From positions 8,845,676 through 8,909,675 of the forward strand of contig NC_034015.1 in assembly GCF_000346465.2 (NCBI RefSeq): 64,000 nt of DNA. The letters are read 5' to 3'. Shown here one piece after another: positions 1-10,256 of the stretch. The stretch comes from Prunus persica. Its lineage: Eukaryota > Streptophyta > Magnoliopsida > Rosales > Rosaceae. The notes beneath the pieces were generated by a model, which saw only the letters and a list, made by a program, of their open reading frames with translations, did no database searches and was not told the DNA's origin. A program made the position numbers and the translations under genes. Every line of letters starts with the position of its first letter. The stretch's first letter is position 1.

Positions 1-36
1 TCGTCACCTTGGCCTACCATTTTGAGCATCAACAGT

Positions 37-54
37 TTGGCGCCGTCTGTGGGA
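37..54 (+). promoter_or_regulatory. Primer-binding site
   Basis: TTGGCGCCGTCTGTGGGA lies two bases after the LTR end at 34. Its first bases (TGGCGCCGT) resemble the complement of a plant tRNA-Asp 3' end, a primer used by several plant Ty3-type elements. The tRNA assignment is from memory and is tentative; the position next to the LTR is what makes the call. Confidence 0.7.
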
Positions 55-1830
55 AATGACACAAAAGGCTTCTGTCGTTCTCCCTTCTTCCGTGCCGTTC
101 GGCACCCCTTTGATCAACGTCCCCCAACTTGCCGTTCGGTAATACTTGTGCTGAAGCAATCATGAGTCATCAAAATATCAACCAGCTGAAGACATATATT
201 TGCCGAAGCCACCCACCAATCAGACACTGTCTAAAGTTTGACTTTGGAGATTGCCCAATATTCTCATCCATAAAGAACACCATCTTCCGTTGCTTGCATG
301 GCCAAGGAGCAGAACACTGTTCCAATTAATCTAAAGAATGCCCGTGCATCCCCACTATGAGATAAGATTCCTATACTTATATTGAATTATTTCAACATAG
401 TTGCAAGCATGCAATATTTAATAATTCACTACGAAGTCCCATTCAACAATATGAATATTGCATATGTCTAACAGCTGTTCAGATTCATTCACTTTGAAAA
501 GTTCCAATTTGGTAGTGGCCCAATACTCCAACTCACCAAAAATATCATTTTTTGCATGGCTTGCATGGAATGCCCGTCCCAAAGCCACCATAAACCCATC
601 TATCTGAAGACAAAATACGAGGACTAGATCGGCACCCAGTTTTCTAAGCTTATCTCCAATAATTTAGCTTCAGCCAATGCCTTTCAGAAGCCATATCAAC
701 CTCCGAATTCTGCCAAGTACCGTTCGGCAGTCCCAGATTGAAGCAAGATACCACACCCAACTCCAGATTATCTCATATTTGAAGACTCTCCGTACCAAAG
801 CATCTGCACCCACAACAAATGACAGATACGAGCTCCAGGCCAGCTCGCTAATTCCTTGTCCCACCAGGAACGGCACCACTGATAAGAATTCCAGTAGGCC
901 AACGACACCATTCTTACAGCTCTGTCAAACGACATCTACTTGGAAAATTTCTCAGGACACCCAATGTGTGTCTTCATACAAAGTGGGAAAAAATATATTG
1001 ACTGAAAAGTGCCGAGAGCTTGAGAACTTGCTGGACATGGTCCTCCTTCAACCCACTCTGCCAACATCTCACAAGACACCCAAGCCACCACGACGACCTT
1101 GCTGCTTGCCGAAGCAGCCTTCCTTCAGCACAGCCAATGATGAAGGTTCAAACACCTTGCCAAACGGTTGCTACGCAGACCAAGCCAAAACCTCACAAGC
1201 CCTCTTGCCGAAGACACCACAGGCTCTCAAAAAATTTCAATCCGCCCTTGCCGTTCGGCAAGGGTTGAGCAAATACAATTAAAGCCTCACAAAATCGGTT
1301 CTGAACCAAGTTGACTTTGCCGAATCTTCCTCTGCAGCTTGGGACTTGCCCCGTCGCACACGGCGAATCTTCAGCCGAGCCCTGCCGATCGGCAGCGTCG
1401 TTGAGAGGTAGCTAGCTCCTTCACACGATGACCTCGCCAAGATGAGCTCGCCAGCAGCTGCCCGTGCTCCCTCCAAATCGAATTGTTGAAGGCATACGGC
1501 GCAACCCTAGCTCCTACTCTACTCTTATCATTTGGCCAAGGCCCGTCTCGGGTCCAACCCTTGCAAATCCGTACCCACGCCAGCTTGGTCCCTTGCCGAA
1601 CGGCAAGGGCCATGAAAATAAAAACAAACACGAGCCCACACAACACCCGACCATCTTGCTACAAACCCATCTAAGGCTCAACTCATTCTTTGGCCAAAAC
1701 CCATGGGGCTTTCGAATAACCCAAGTCCCATTTTCAACCCCTTGCCGAACGGCAGGGGTCATTCAGTTTTTTGAAGAGGCTTACACAAGCCTTAGCCTGC
1801 CAAAGGGTCTAGCTCACCACGGTCTTGTAC

Positions 1831-1862
<32 letters not shown>

Positions 1863-1904
1863 GCTAGACCCTTGCCGAACGGCAAGGGCCATGGAGGAAT
1901 TGTG

Positions 1905-2930
1905 GCGAAGTCTAAAATTTTCAAGACCCGGCTCCCTCGGCTCCCTCGAAGGCCTAGCCCCCGAAGTCTAAAATTTTCAGGACCCGGCTCCCTCGAAGGC
2001 CTAGCCCCCGAAGTCTAAAATTTTCACGACCCGGCTCCCTCGAAGGCCTAGCCCCCGAAGTCCAACATTTTCAAAGTACCCGGCTCCCTCGAAGGCCTAG
2101 CTCCCGAAGTCTAAAATTTTCAAGACCCGGCTCCTTCGAAGGCCTAGCCCCCGAAGTCCAACATTTTCAAAGGACCCGGCTCCCTCGAAGGTCCCTCGAA
2201 GGCCTAGCCCCCGAAGTCTAAAATTTTCAAGACCCGGCTCCCTCGAAGGCCTAGCTCCCGAAGTCTAAAATTTTCAAGACCCGGCTCCCTCGAAGGCCTA
2301 GCCCCCGAAGTCTAAAATTTTCAAGACCTGGCTCCCTCGAAGGCCTAGCTCCTGAAGTCTAAAATTTTCAAGACCCGGCTCCCTCGAAGGCCTAGCTCCC
2401 GAAGTCTAAAATTTTCAAGACCCGGCTCCCTCGAAGGCCTAGCCCCCGAAGTCCAACATTTTCAAAGTACCCGGCTCCCTCGAAGGCCTAGCCCCCGAAG
2501 TCTAAAATTTTCACGACCCGGCTCCCTCGAAGGCCTAGCCCCCGAAGTCTAAAATTTTCACGACCCGGCTCCCTCGAAGGCCTAGCCCCCGAAGTCCAAC
2601 ATTTTCAAAGGACCCGGCTCCCTCGAAGGCCTAGCCCCCGAAGTCTAAAATTTTCAAGACCCGGCTCCCTCGAAGGCCTAGCCCCCGAAGTCTTAAATTT
2701 TCACGACCCGGCTCCCTCGAAGGCCTAGCCCCCGAAGTCCAACATTTTCAAAGTACCCGGCTCCCTCGAAGGCCTAGCTCCCGAAGTCTAAAATTTTCAA
2801 GACCCGGCTCCCTCAAAGGCCTAGCCCCCGAAGTCTAAAATTTTCAAGACCCGGCTCCCTCGAAGGCCTAGCCCCCGAAGTCTAAAATTTTCAAGACCCG
2901 GCTCCCTCGAAGGCCTAGCTCCCGAAGCTC
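1905..2930 (+). repeat. Tandem array, 47-49 bp unit, about 21 copies
   Basis: A unit built from GTCTAAAATTTTCAAG, then ACCCGGCTCCCTCGAAGG, then CCTAGCCCCCGAA repeats head to tail. Two subtypes are interspersed, one with GTCTAAAATTTTC and one with GTCCAACATTTTCAAAG. The array sits between two near-identical blocks (1863-1905 and 2958-2998), each starting AGACCCTTGCCGAACGGCA and continuing GGGCCATGGAGGAA. The array probably expanded inside this duplicated block. Confidence 0.95.
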
Positions 2931-3028
2931 AAAAGAAAAACATAAACACAAAAGGCTAGACCCTTGCCGAACGGCAGGGCCATGGAGGAACTATGGAGAG
3001 TCCAAATTTCCAAATGGCCCGGCCATTC

Positions 3029-3649
3029 NNNNNNNNNNNNNNNNNNNNNNNNNNNNNNNNNNNNNNNNNNNNNNNNNNNNNNNNNNNNNNNNNNNNNNNN
3101 NNNNNNNNNNNNNNNNNNNNNNNNNNNNNNNNNNNNNNNNNNNNNNNNNNNNNNNNNNNNNNNNNNNNNNNNNNNNNNNNNNNNNNNNNNNNNNNNNNNN
3201 NNNNNNNNNNNNNNNNNNNNNNNNNNNNNNNNNNNNNNNNNNNNNNNNNNNNNNNNNNNNNNNNNNNNNNNNNNNNNNNNNNNNNNNNNNNNNNNNNNNN
3301 NNNNNNNNNNNNNNNNNNNNNNNNNNNNNNNNNNNNNNNNNNNNNNNNNNNNNNNNNNNNNNNNNNNNNNNNNNNNNNNNNNNNNNNNNNNNNNNNNNNN
3401 NNNNNNNNNNNNNNNNNNNNNNNNNNNNNNNNNNNNNNNNNNNNNNNNNNNNNNNNNNNNNNNNNNNNNNNNNNNNNNNNNNNNNNNNNNNNNNNNNNNN
3501 NNNNNNNNNNNNNNNNNNNNNNNNNNNNNNNNNNNNNNNNNNNNNNNNNNNNNNNNNNNNNNNNNNNNNNNNNNNNNNNNNNNNNNNNNNNNNNNNNNNN
3601 NNNNNNNNNNNNNNNNNNNNNNNNNNNNNNNNNNNNNNNNNNNNNNNNN
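3029..3649. other. Assembly gap (621 N)
   Basis: This is a run of unknown bases between two different tandem arrays of the same retroelement, so it is probably a collapsed or unresolved repeat. Frames crossing it have no meaning. Confidence 1.
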
Positions 3650-4290
3650 ATGCAGCTTTGTGCCTTCGGCATCCCCTATGCCTTCGGCACCCCCGTGCCT
3701 AGCTCTATTATCTTGCAACATGCAAGTCTTATGCCTTCGGCACCCTCGTGCCTAGGCCCATCACCTTGCAACATGCAAGTCTTATGCCTTCGGCACCCTC
3801 GTGCCTAGGCACATTGCCTTGCGACATGCAAGCTTTGTGCCTTCGGCATCCCCTATGCCTTCGGCACCCCCGTGCCTAGCTTTATTGTCTTGCAACATGC
3901 ATGTCTTATGCCTTCGGCACCCTCGTGCCTAGGCCCATCACCTTGCGACATGCAAGTCTTATGCCTTCGGCACCCTCGTGCCTAGGCCCATCACCTTGCG
4001 ACATGCAATTCTTATGCCTTCGGCACCCTCGTGCCTAGGCATATTGCCTTGCGACATGCAAGCTTTGTGCCTTCGGCATCCCCTATGCCTTCGGCACCCC
4101 CGTGCCTAGCTTTATTGTCTTGCAACATGCAAGTCTTATGCCTTCGGCACCCTCGTGCCTAGGCCCATCGCCTTGCGACATGCAATTCTAATGCCTTCGG
4201 CACCCTCGTGCCTAGGCACATTGCCTTGCGACATGCAAGCTTTGTGCCTTCGGCAACCCCTTCACCTTCGGCACCCTCGTGCCAAGTTCT
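3650..4290 (+). repeat. Second tandem array, about 53 bp unit
   Basis: Units contain ATGCCTTCGGCACCCTCG, then TGCCTAGGC, then CCTTGCGACATGCAAG, repeated about a dozen times with variants (CTATGCCTTCGGCACCCCCG and a TTTATTGTCTTG form). The array differs from the one before the gap but belongs to the same element. No coding content is seen. Confidence 0.92.
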
Positions 4291-4433
4291 CTCCCTTCCA
4301 AATGTCCTTCTTACCCGGGGACTTGGGGGACTATGGGTAGTGCACTATACGGCTTGGAAGATGAACTATGGTGTTGCTCGGCCAGTGCACTTAAAATTAC
4401 AAGTCCCCAACCAAGAAGTACCTTCTTACTCGA

Positions 4434-4449
4434 GAACTTGGGGGACTAC
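4434..4449 (+). promoter_or_regulatory. Polypurine tract
   Basis: AGAACTTGGGGGACTAC lies directly before the TGTTGG start of the 3' LTR, the position and composition expected of the plus-strand primer of an LTR retroelement. Confidence 0.7.
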
Positions 4450-4972
4450 TGTTGGTACCGTAACTGACCGAGCAACTAGTTAGGCTAGATCATCCACGTG
4501 CCATGCTTTGAGAGGTCATCACCTTAGCCAAAGAAGCATCACCACAAATCACAACTCTAAGCAAAGCAAGAGGAGTCCCACATCGGAAAACTACAAGAGA
4601 TGAAGACTCCCCCTCACCTATAAAAGAAGACTGCTCTTTCCTTAGAAGAGGATCCTGGTCTTGGACCTAGACCCTTAGGCCTTGGACTCTCTCTTCTGGA
4701 TCCATCTCTGGGCTGGGCTTCTCACTTGTTATCTTTATATTTGGGTCTAATCCCCTTGTACAAATGTAAACAAACATTATCATAATGAGAACACCCTTCT
4801 CCGTGGACGTAGCCCATCATTCGGGTGAACCACGTATATCTTGTCTTTTATATGTTTATCGCTTGCCCAAATCCTCACACACTTGGTGAAGGTCCTCACC
4901 TTCATCCATCATCTATCACACCTCATCACTAAGTTGGACTCAACCTTGGCCTAACCATTTTGAGCATCAACA
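4450..4972 (+). repeat. 3' LTR, 523 bp
   Basis: The LTR runs from TGTTGGTACC to GAGCATCAACA, that is TG to CA, and its end matches the partial LTR at 1-34. A TATA box (TATAAAAG, 4619-4626) follows the plant-like leader, as in an LTR promoter. The outer 5' target duplication is outside the window, so TSDs cannot be compared. Confidence 0.85.
4619..4626 (+). promoter_or_regulatory. LTR TATA box
   Basis: TATAAAAG lies in a CT-rich context about 170 bases into the 3' LTR and is the likely core promoter of the retroelement. It would also drive outward read-through transcription to the right. Confidence 0.55.
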
Positions 4973-6878
4973 ATATATTTTAGATTATGAAGCTACATAC
5001 GATATCTCGGGTCTTCCTAAAGTATCATCCATTCCAATGCATTCAAGCATGCAAGGATGTGCCTATTTGGGCTTGTATAATTCATCGAACATCTCTAATC
5101 CAAATAGAATCTATAATTAATTTGACTTGCTTGAAATCACTCATTGGAGAAATATTCAATTGAGATTTTAATAGATTATTTTGAAGTTTAAAAGTTTAGT
5201 GGTATTCAATTAGGATTTTTAAGTAATCAATAAAAATATGGTGGTATTCAATTAATTTTTTTAAATAATCAATCCAAGTCTTGTGGTATTCAATTAGGAC
5301 TTTTAAAAGATAAGAAAAAGTAAGGTGGTATTAAAAAACTTAACGATTTTGAGGTATTTCGTTAAATGGTGTATTGTGTGAGACTTTGAAGTGGGTGATA
5401 TAAATACCAAACCCCATAAAAAAATCCCACCCTCCTACGCTTGATTCTCACGTTTTTTATTTTTGGGGAAGATGAACAAATGAAGATAAACAAGGTACTC
5501 ATGGCTTTACAAGGGCTTGGTTTAACAAGACTCGATCCTTCTGTATTTAGTGGATAGACTCAGATAGTTGTCTTTGTTTTCTTTGCTTTCTCTAGTCTAT
5601 CTTGTTTTCTTTTTCTCCTGGCTGTTTGGTTGCAGGAGGTGTTTCCCGGCTGCCTTTCTTTTGGCTTCATGTCTATACTGTTTGTTTGCTTTCACCTTAT
5701 GGATAATCTCTTTGCCCAATAAAAAAAGAGACTTAGATGGCCTACCTTCAGATATCTAAACAATAATTTCAGATACGTTGCTTTTAATAGTTGTTCATAT
5801 TATGCAATATGCGTGCATTTTTCTCAATTGATTTTCAGCTCATTTATTTCCTTTGATTTATTTCTCTTTCTTTAGTCAATTTGTGCAATCAATTTGAGTG
5901 ACAAGTGTTCTGTATTAGTATCATGTCATAGCTGGACCATTTTGACTTGTTTTCAGCTGTCCAGTTTCTTATTTGAATTGATTTAATTAACTTGTCTGTT
6001 GCAATATTTATAAATTCAATTAATTCAAGATTTTTCCTTTTTCCTATGTCAATTCTCAGTTCCAGACCAAGTTCTCTATCCAAAACTTAATAGTTGTATG
6101 GTTTTAGTTGAATGACAGTTATGTTTGAATTTTGGGACCGCTATGGTTTTAACTCTAGAACAGGAAAGCCACACATGACAGATAGTAATGATAACTTGAG
6201 CTAAGATTGGTGTAACTTCAACTTCTGCTTCTTTAAAGGCTTGACATCCTTTAACTAATGGGAAAGATGGCTAACCTGAATCTAATCCACACTTCGGTGA
6301 AATCTACTTTGGAGAATACAAGAAAGTCCTACATGAATTAAAATCATAAGTAAAATCTTGTAATTACAATCTATTAAAATCATAAGAAAAATCATGTAAT
6401 AACAAATCATGCTGAAATCTATTACATTAAAATAATGTAATTACAATCTATTAAAATCTTAATTGAATACACCCTCCGTTAGATTCTCCTCATTTTTGGT
6501 ACTTCCTTGAGCTTGTGGATGTATCTTTTAAAAATATCCATTACAATTGTGGTACACATGGATGTTGAACAGGGTCACAAGTGCTCACATGACAACCTTT
6601 TGCGATATTCCAAAATGCCTATACTTTACAAACCACAGCTACAAGCCATGTGTTTTAATCCTTGAAGCAAATGGAGACTACACCAAGTCAAGGAGGAGGA
6701 GCTTAATTAATGGTATTTTATTGTTGTTGATGAGCACATTTTATATCTTAATTTATATTCCTAAAATATATTTATTAGTCCCTTTTATCTGATAAATTTA
6801 GTTTATTTTGATGAAATTTTGTATTGTGTAGAGTTAGAGACAAAAGGTTAAATTTGGTGCATTACTTTGACTAACTGT
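4973..6878. other. Intergenic AT-rich DNA with an element bounded by inverted ends (5150-6472)
   Basis: No convincing gene is present. The stretch ATTCAATTGAGATTTTAATA near 5153 is the inverted counterpart of TATTAAAATCTTAATTGAAT near 6450, so about 1.3 kb is bounded by inverted repeats as in a non-autonomous DNA transposon. GGTATTCAATTAGG-type repeats follow the left end. A clear target duplication was not found, so the family is unassigned. The small hydrophobic frame around 5568 shows no homology I recognise. Confidence 0.45.
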
Positions 6879-6904
6879 CACTACTACAAAAAAGCAAAAA
6901 GACG

Positions 6905-8575
6905 ACGGTAAATCACCGTCGTGTATTCGGTTTTTCAATGGTCGTGGAATCCACCGTCATCTTTTCCCTCATAAACCACGATGCTAAATCACCGTCGTTG
7001 TTAAAACATACAACGTCATCAACAAATACAAAACGACGTCTTTGTACTGCAAAAAGATCTAAAAAAGTAGTCGAGGATGAGAATAGACGACCAACTCTCT
7101 AAAAAAACCGTCGTTAAAAAGGAAAAATATGACACATATTAAGAGAACAAGGCCGCAAGATAGACATACAACGACGAAAATAAAAATACGACGCCGTTAA
7201 ATATCATTTTCACGACAATAAAAAATTTGACGTCTTTAAATACATTAGAAGACGACGTTATTGATACCTACTACGTCGCATATATAAAAACAGTCGTCGT
7301 AAAATTAATTTTCCACTTCGATTTTTCGATAAAAGATGACGTGGAAATAGTTGTCAGTGTCATTATTTACGACGTATGTATTTATAGAGTAGACGTTGAA
7401 AAACGAAACAACGTCGGTTACAAATATATGAGAGTCGTATTACAAAATTTATACGTCATATTTTCAGAAACAAACAACGACGATAAATATTAGACGTTGT
7501 TAAATAAAACAACGTCGGAAAACAATAAAAACAGACGTGTTTAGTCTGCTAAAGTTCTAGAAAATAGTCGAGGATGAGAATAGACGACCAACTCAAACAA
7601 ATCACCGTCGTTAAAAAGGAAAAATATGACACATGTTAAAAGAACAAGGCCGCAAGATATACATACAACGACGACAACTAAAATACTACGCCGTTAAATA
7701 TAATTTACACGACAAGAAAAAATATGACGTCTTTAAATACATGAGAAGACGACGTTATTGAAATATACTACGTCTCTTATTTACAAACAACCGTCGTGAA
7801 ATAAATTTTCCACTTCGATTTTTCTAAAAAAGATGACGTGGAAATAGTTGTCAGTGTCATTATTTACGACGTATGTATTTATACAGTTGACGTTGAAATG
7901 CGAAACAACGTCGGTGGCATTTATATAGTCGACGTTGTATTTATATCTATCATCATTACTCACGACGCACTTAATAATATAGACGACGTTGAACTTCTAA
8001 ACAACGTCGGTTCCAAATAAATGAGAGCCGTATTACAGAACATATAGACGGCGTTGATTATGATGAGAGCCGTATTACAAATAACGTCGTTTAATTGTTA
8101 TTAGACGGCGGTTATAATGAATTTCCGTCGGAATTCATTTCGTTCCTCTTCGTTTATAAAAGAACTTGCGACGTGGAAAATGTATGATGACGTCGTATTT
8201 TTTAACGTTCAGATTATATATCTCGTTTTTTAGACGTCGGTATTATGGGATTGGAGTCGTGTTATTTTGAATTACATGGCGGTTCTTAATCTTTCCCCGA
8301 CGTGATATCCTGAATAATTGCTTCACAATAGCGTCGTGGTTCTTCATTGTTACGTTGCTTTAAGACGTCGGTAAATATGCTGAATAACTGGTTCACAATA
8401 ACGTCGTGTTTTATTTGGCATATATAGACTACGGATTTTCAACAGACGTCGTCTATTATAAGTAATACAAACGACGGTTTATGAAAAAACCGTCGTGTAT
8501 AAGTAATACAACGACGGTAGTTTAAAAAAACCGTCGTGTAATCGTCGTCGTATGCCTTAAAATTCGTCGTGTCTC
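6905..8575. repeat. Left subterminal ACGACG/CCGTCGT motif field
   Basis: Variants of ACGACGG, GACGTCG and CCGTCGT occur every 20-40 bases in both orientations. They also sit in larger near-duplicate blocks: about 7060-7480 resembles about 7560-7990, with GTCGAGGATGAGAATAGACG shared. Subterminal repeats of this kind bind the TNPA-type protein in En/Spm elements; that role is inferred here. Small frames within the field are compositional. Confidence 0.85.
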
Positions 8576-8909
8576 AGTTTATTTTCAAGAACACAAAACC
8601 CATTAAGAACACAACATATATATGAAACCAAGCAAGAAACCAACATATACATGAAACCAAGCATGAAAACAATAAATCCATTCCCAATTCAACATAACAT
8701 AGGGTGATTAAAAGATACGACAAAATTAAATCCATTCCCAATTCAACATAACAGATAATGTAATCCATGAACCCATTAAACAGAAAATCCATGAACCCAT
8801 ACCTATAAGCACATTATTAACAGATCGCAAAGCATACACATAAAACCCTTTAACAAAACAACCTAATATCACTCGAATCGAATTTACAAGGGGAAGATAG
8901 GGTTTGTAC

Positions 8910-9130
8910 TTATAGGTTGGACGAGCTCACAGATTCGACGGAGCCTGGAGAGTGCAACTTTGCACCTTCTCCAGAGCGAAAAATGACAAGATCAAATAAA
9001 GGTGTACTTTTGCTGGAAATCAACACAAAAAGACACAGATCACCAACTTCCAAATGATTGTCACGCACAACGTCCATCCAACCACGCCTGAATCTGGGCC
9101 TTCCTTTGCTCAAACCAACAGACCAAAGTT
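8910..9130 (-). pseudogene. Captured B3 DNA-binding domain fragment (REM-like)
   Basis: Read on the minus strand, this piece gives a B3-type C-terminal half: an ELWSVGLSKG strand, then RFRRGWMDVVRDNHLEVGD, then LCLFVLI and LFDLVIFR, closing with a stop. The pattern GW..V.DN.L..GD.C.F is the hallmark of plant B3 domains, especially the REM group. The N-terminal half of the domain is absent or replaced by the element's own CGACG motifs upstream of about 9130, so this is a fragment and not a working transcription factor. It lies inside CACTA-1, on the same strand as the element's gene, and ACGACG motifs resume beyond about 9130. Confidence 0.7.
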
Positions 9131-10256
9131 CTACAAGTACCGACGTAAATTTAATATTCCACGACGGAAACTTCATTTTTCGGATTAAGAACGTAAGGCC
9201 GTTCATTTTGAAGCTTCATTTTTCGGATTAATTTTAAATTAATTTTGAATTTTTTATATAACGACGACTGAAAAACCACGTCGGTGTTAAGAAATTAAAG
9301 ACGTTGTAAATTATATAAACCGACTTACATATTAAAATGACGTCGTTTAAAGCGTAAACCATGTCGTATGTTTTTCTGTACGACGTAAAATATGTATTCC
9401 ACGACGCAACCACCGTCGTTAAAAATTAATACCCTAAACCCATAAAACTAAATTATACAATTTAAAAAATTAAGTTTATAAAAGGTTTTATGGTTTTAAA
9501 GCCTAACATATACCCTAGACTACCCAAAAATTATACTTTAAAAATAAACCCCAATAAATAACAACCCTAATCTCTAAACCCTAGACTCTAAACCCTAAAC
9601 CATAAAACTAGAAGTGATTTTATGACTCATCAAAACAATTTTGTTTTGGATGGTCATTTTAAATTTTTGTTATTCAAAATGAATTTTTTCAAGGTTTATG
9701 TGGAAGAAAATATATCAATGACTTCATAGGAGTTGACTTTTCAATTTTCTGATTTATTTTAAATTTATTTTGAATATTTTGATATAAAAATAATAAAATA
9801 TTCTTACCACAACAACAAACCACGTCGGTGTTAATAAATTGTAGACGTTGTAAATTGTAATAGACTACTAAGTCGTTAAAATGACGTCGTTAAAATGAGA
9901 AACCATGGCGGCTATTTAAATATACGACGTAAAATATATATTCCACGACTTAACCGCTGTCGTTACATAAACGTCGTCGATGATACCCTGAACCCTTAAG
10001 AAATTGAAGATGTTGTAAACCATAAACGACTCAATTGTTCAAAGAACGTCGTCTAACTATATTTTTACGTCGTATTTGTTTAAAACACGAAACAACAAAA
10101 TACGACGGTTTTTGACTTTATTAGGTCGTTGGAAAAGTATTACACGTCGGTTAAGCAATTTGTATGTTTTTTTTTTTTAATTTAAGAAAACCTCAACAAA
10201 TTTTTACATTACATATTATAGAGAAAATTTGTACATTATACATAAATATCAAGTGT

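Larger units (their letters stand above)
1..4972 (+). mobile_element. Non-autonomous LTR retrotransposon (LARD-like), 5' LTR cut by the window edge
   Basis: The window opens with the last 34 bases of a 5' LTR ending GAGCATCAACA. A primer-binding site follows, and the same ending recurs at 4962-4972 at the end of a complete 3' LTR. No gag, protease, reverse transcriptase or integrase motif can be read in any frame of the roughly 4.4 kb interior, although 621 bases are unknown. The interior instead holds a 29-base poly(A) run (1831-1859), two tandem arrays, and many copies of a palindrome centred on TGCCGAACGGCA. The layout fits a large retrotransposon derivative mobilised in trans, probably by a Ty3-type relative judging from the primer site. 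The short frames in the interior are not supported as genes. Confidence 0.8.

Noticed and set aside
1464..2018. 184-codon frame at the start of the 47-bp array
   Set aside because: It reads through a poly(A) run and tandem repeat and has no recognisable domain.
2915..3808. Four long open frames of 238-271 codons on both strands
   Set aside because: They run through 621 unknown bases; nearly all of their residues are undefined.
5568..5759. Hydrophobic 63-codon frame
   Set aside because: T-rich DNA inside an inverted-end element, with no homology or splice context.
8574..8792. 72-codon frame with repeated CYVELGMDL words
   Set aside because: It comes from a local direct repeat (AAATCCATTCCCAATTCAAC) and has no family match.
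9421..9600. Telomere-like CCCTAAACCC repeats
   Set aside because: Only scattered, degenerate AAACCCTAA words occur, as in plant telo-box promoters; there is no uninterrupted telomeric tract.
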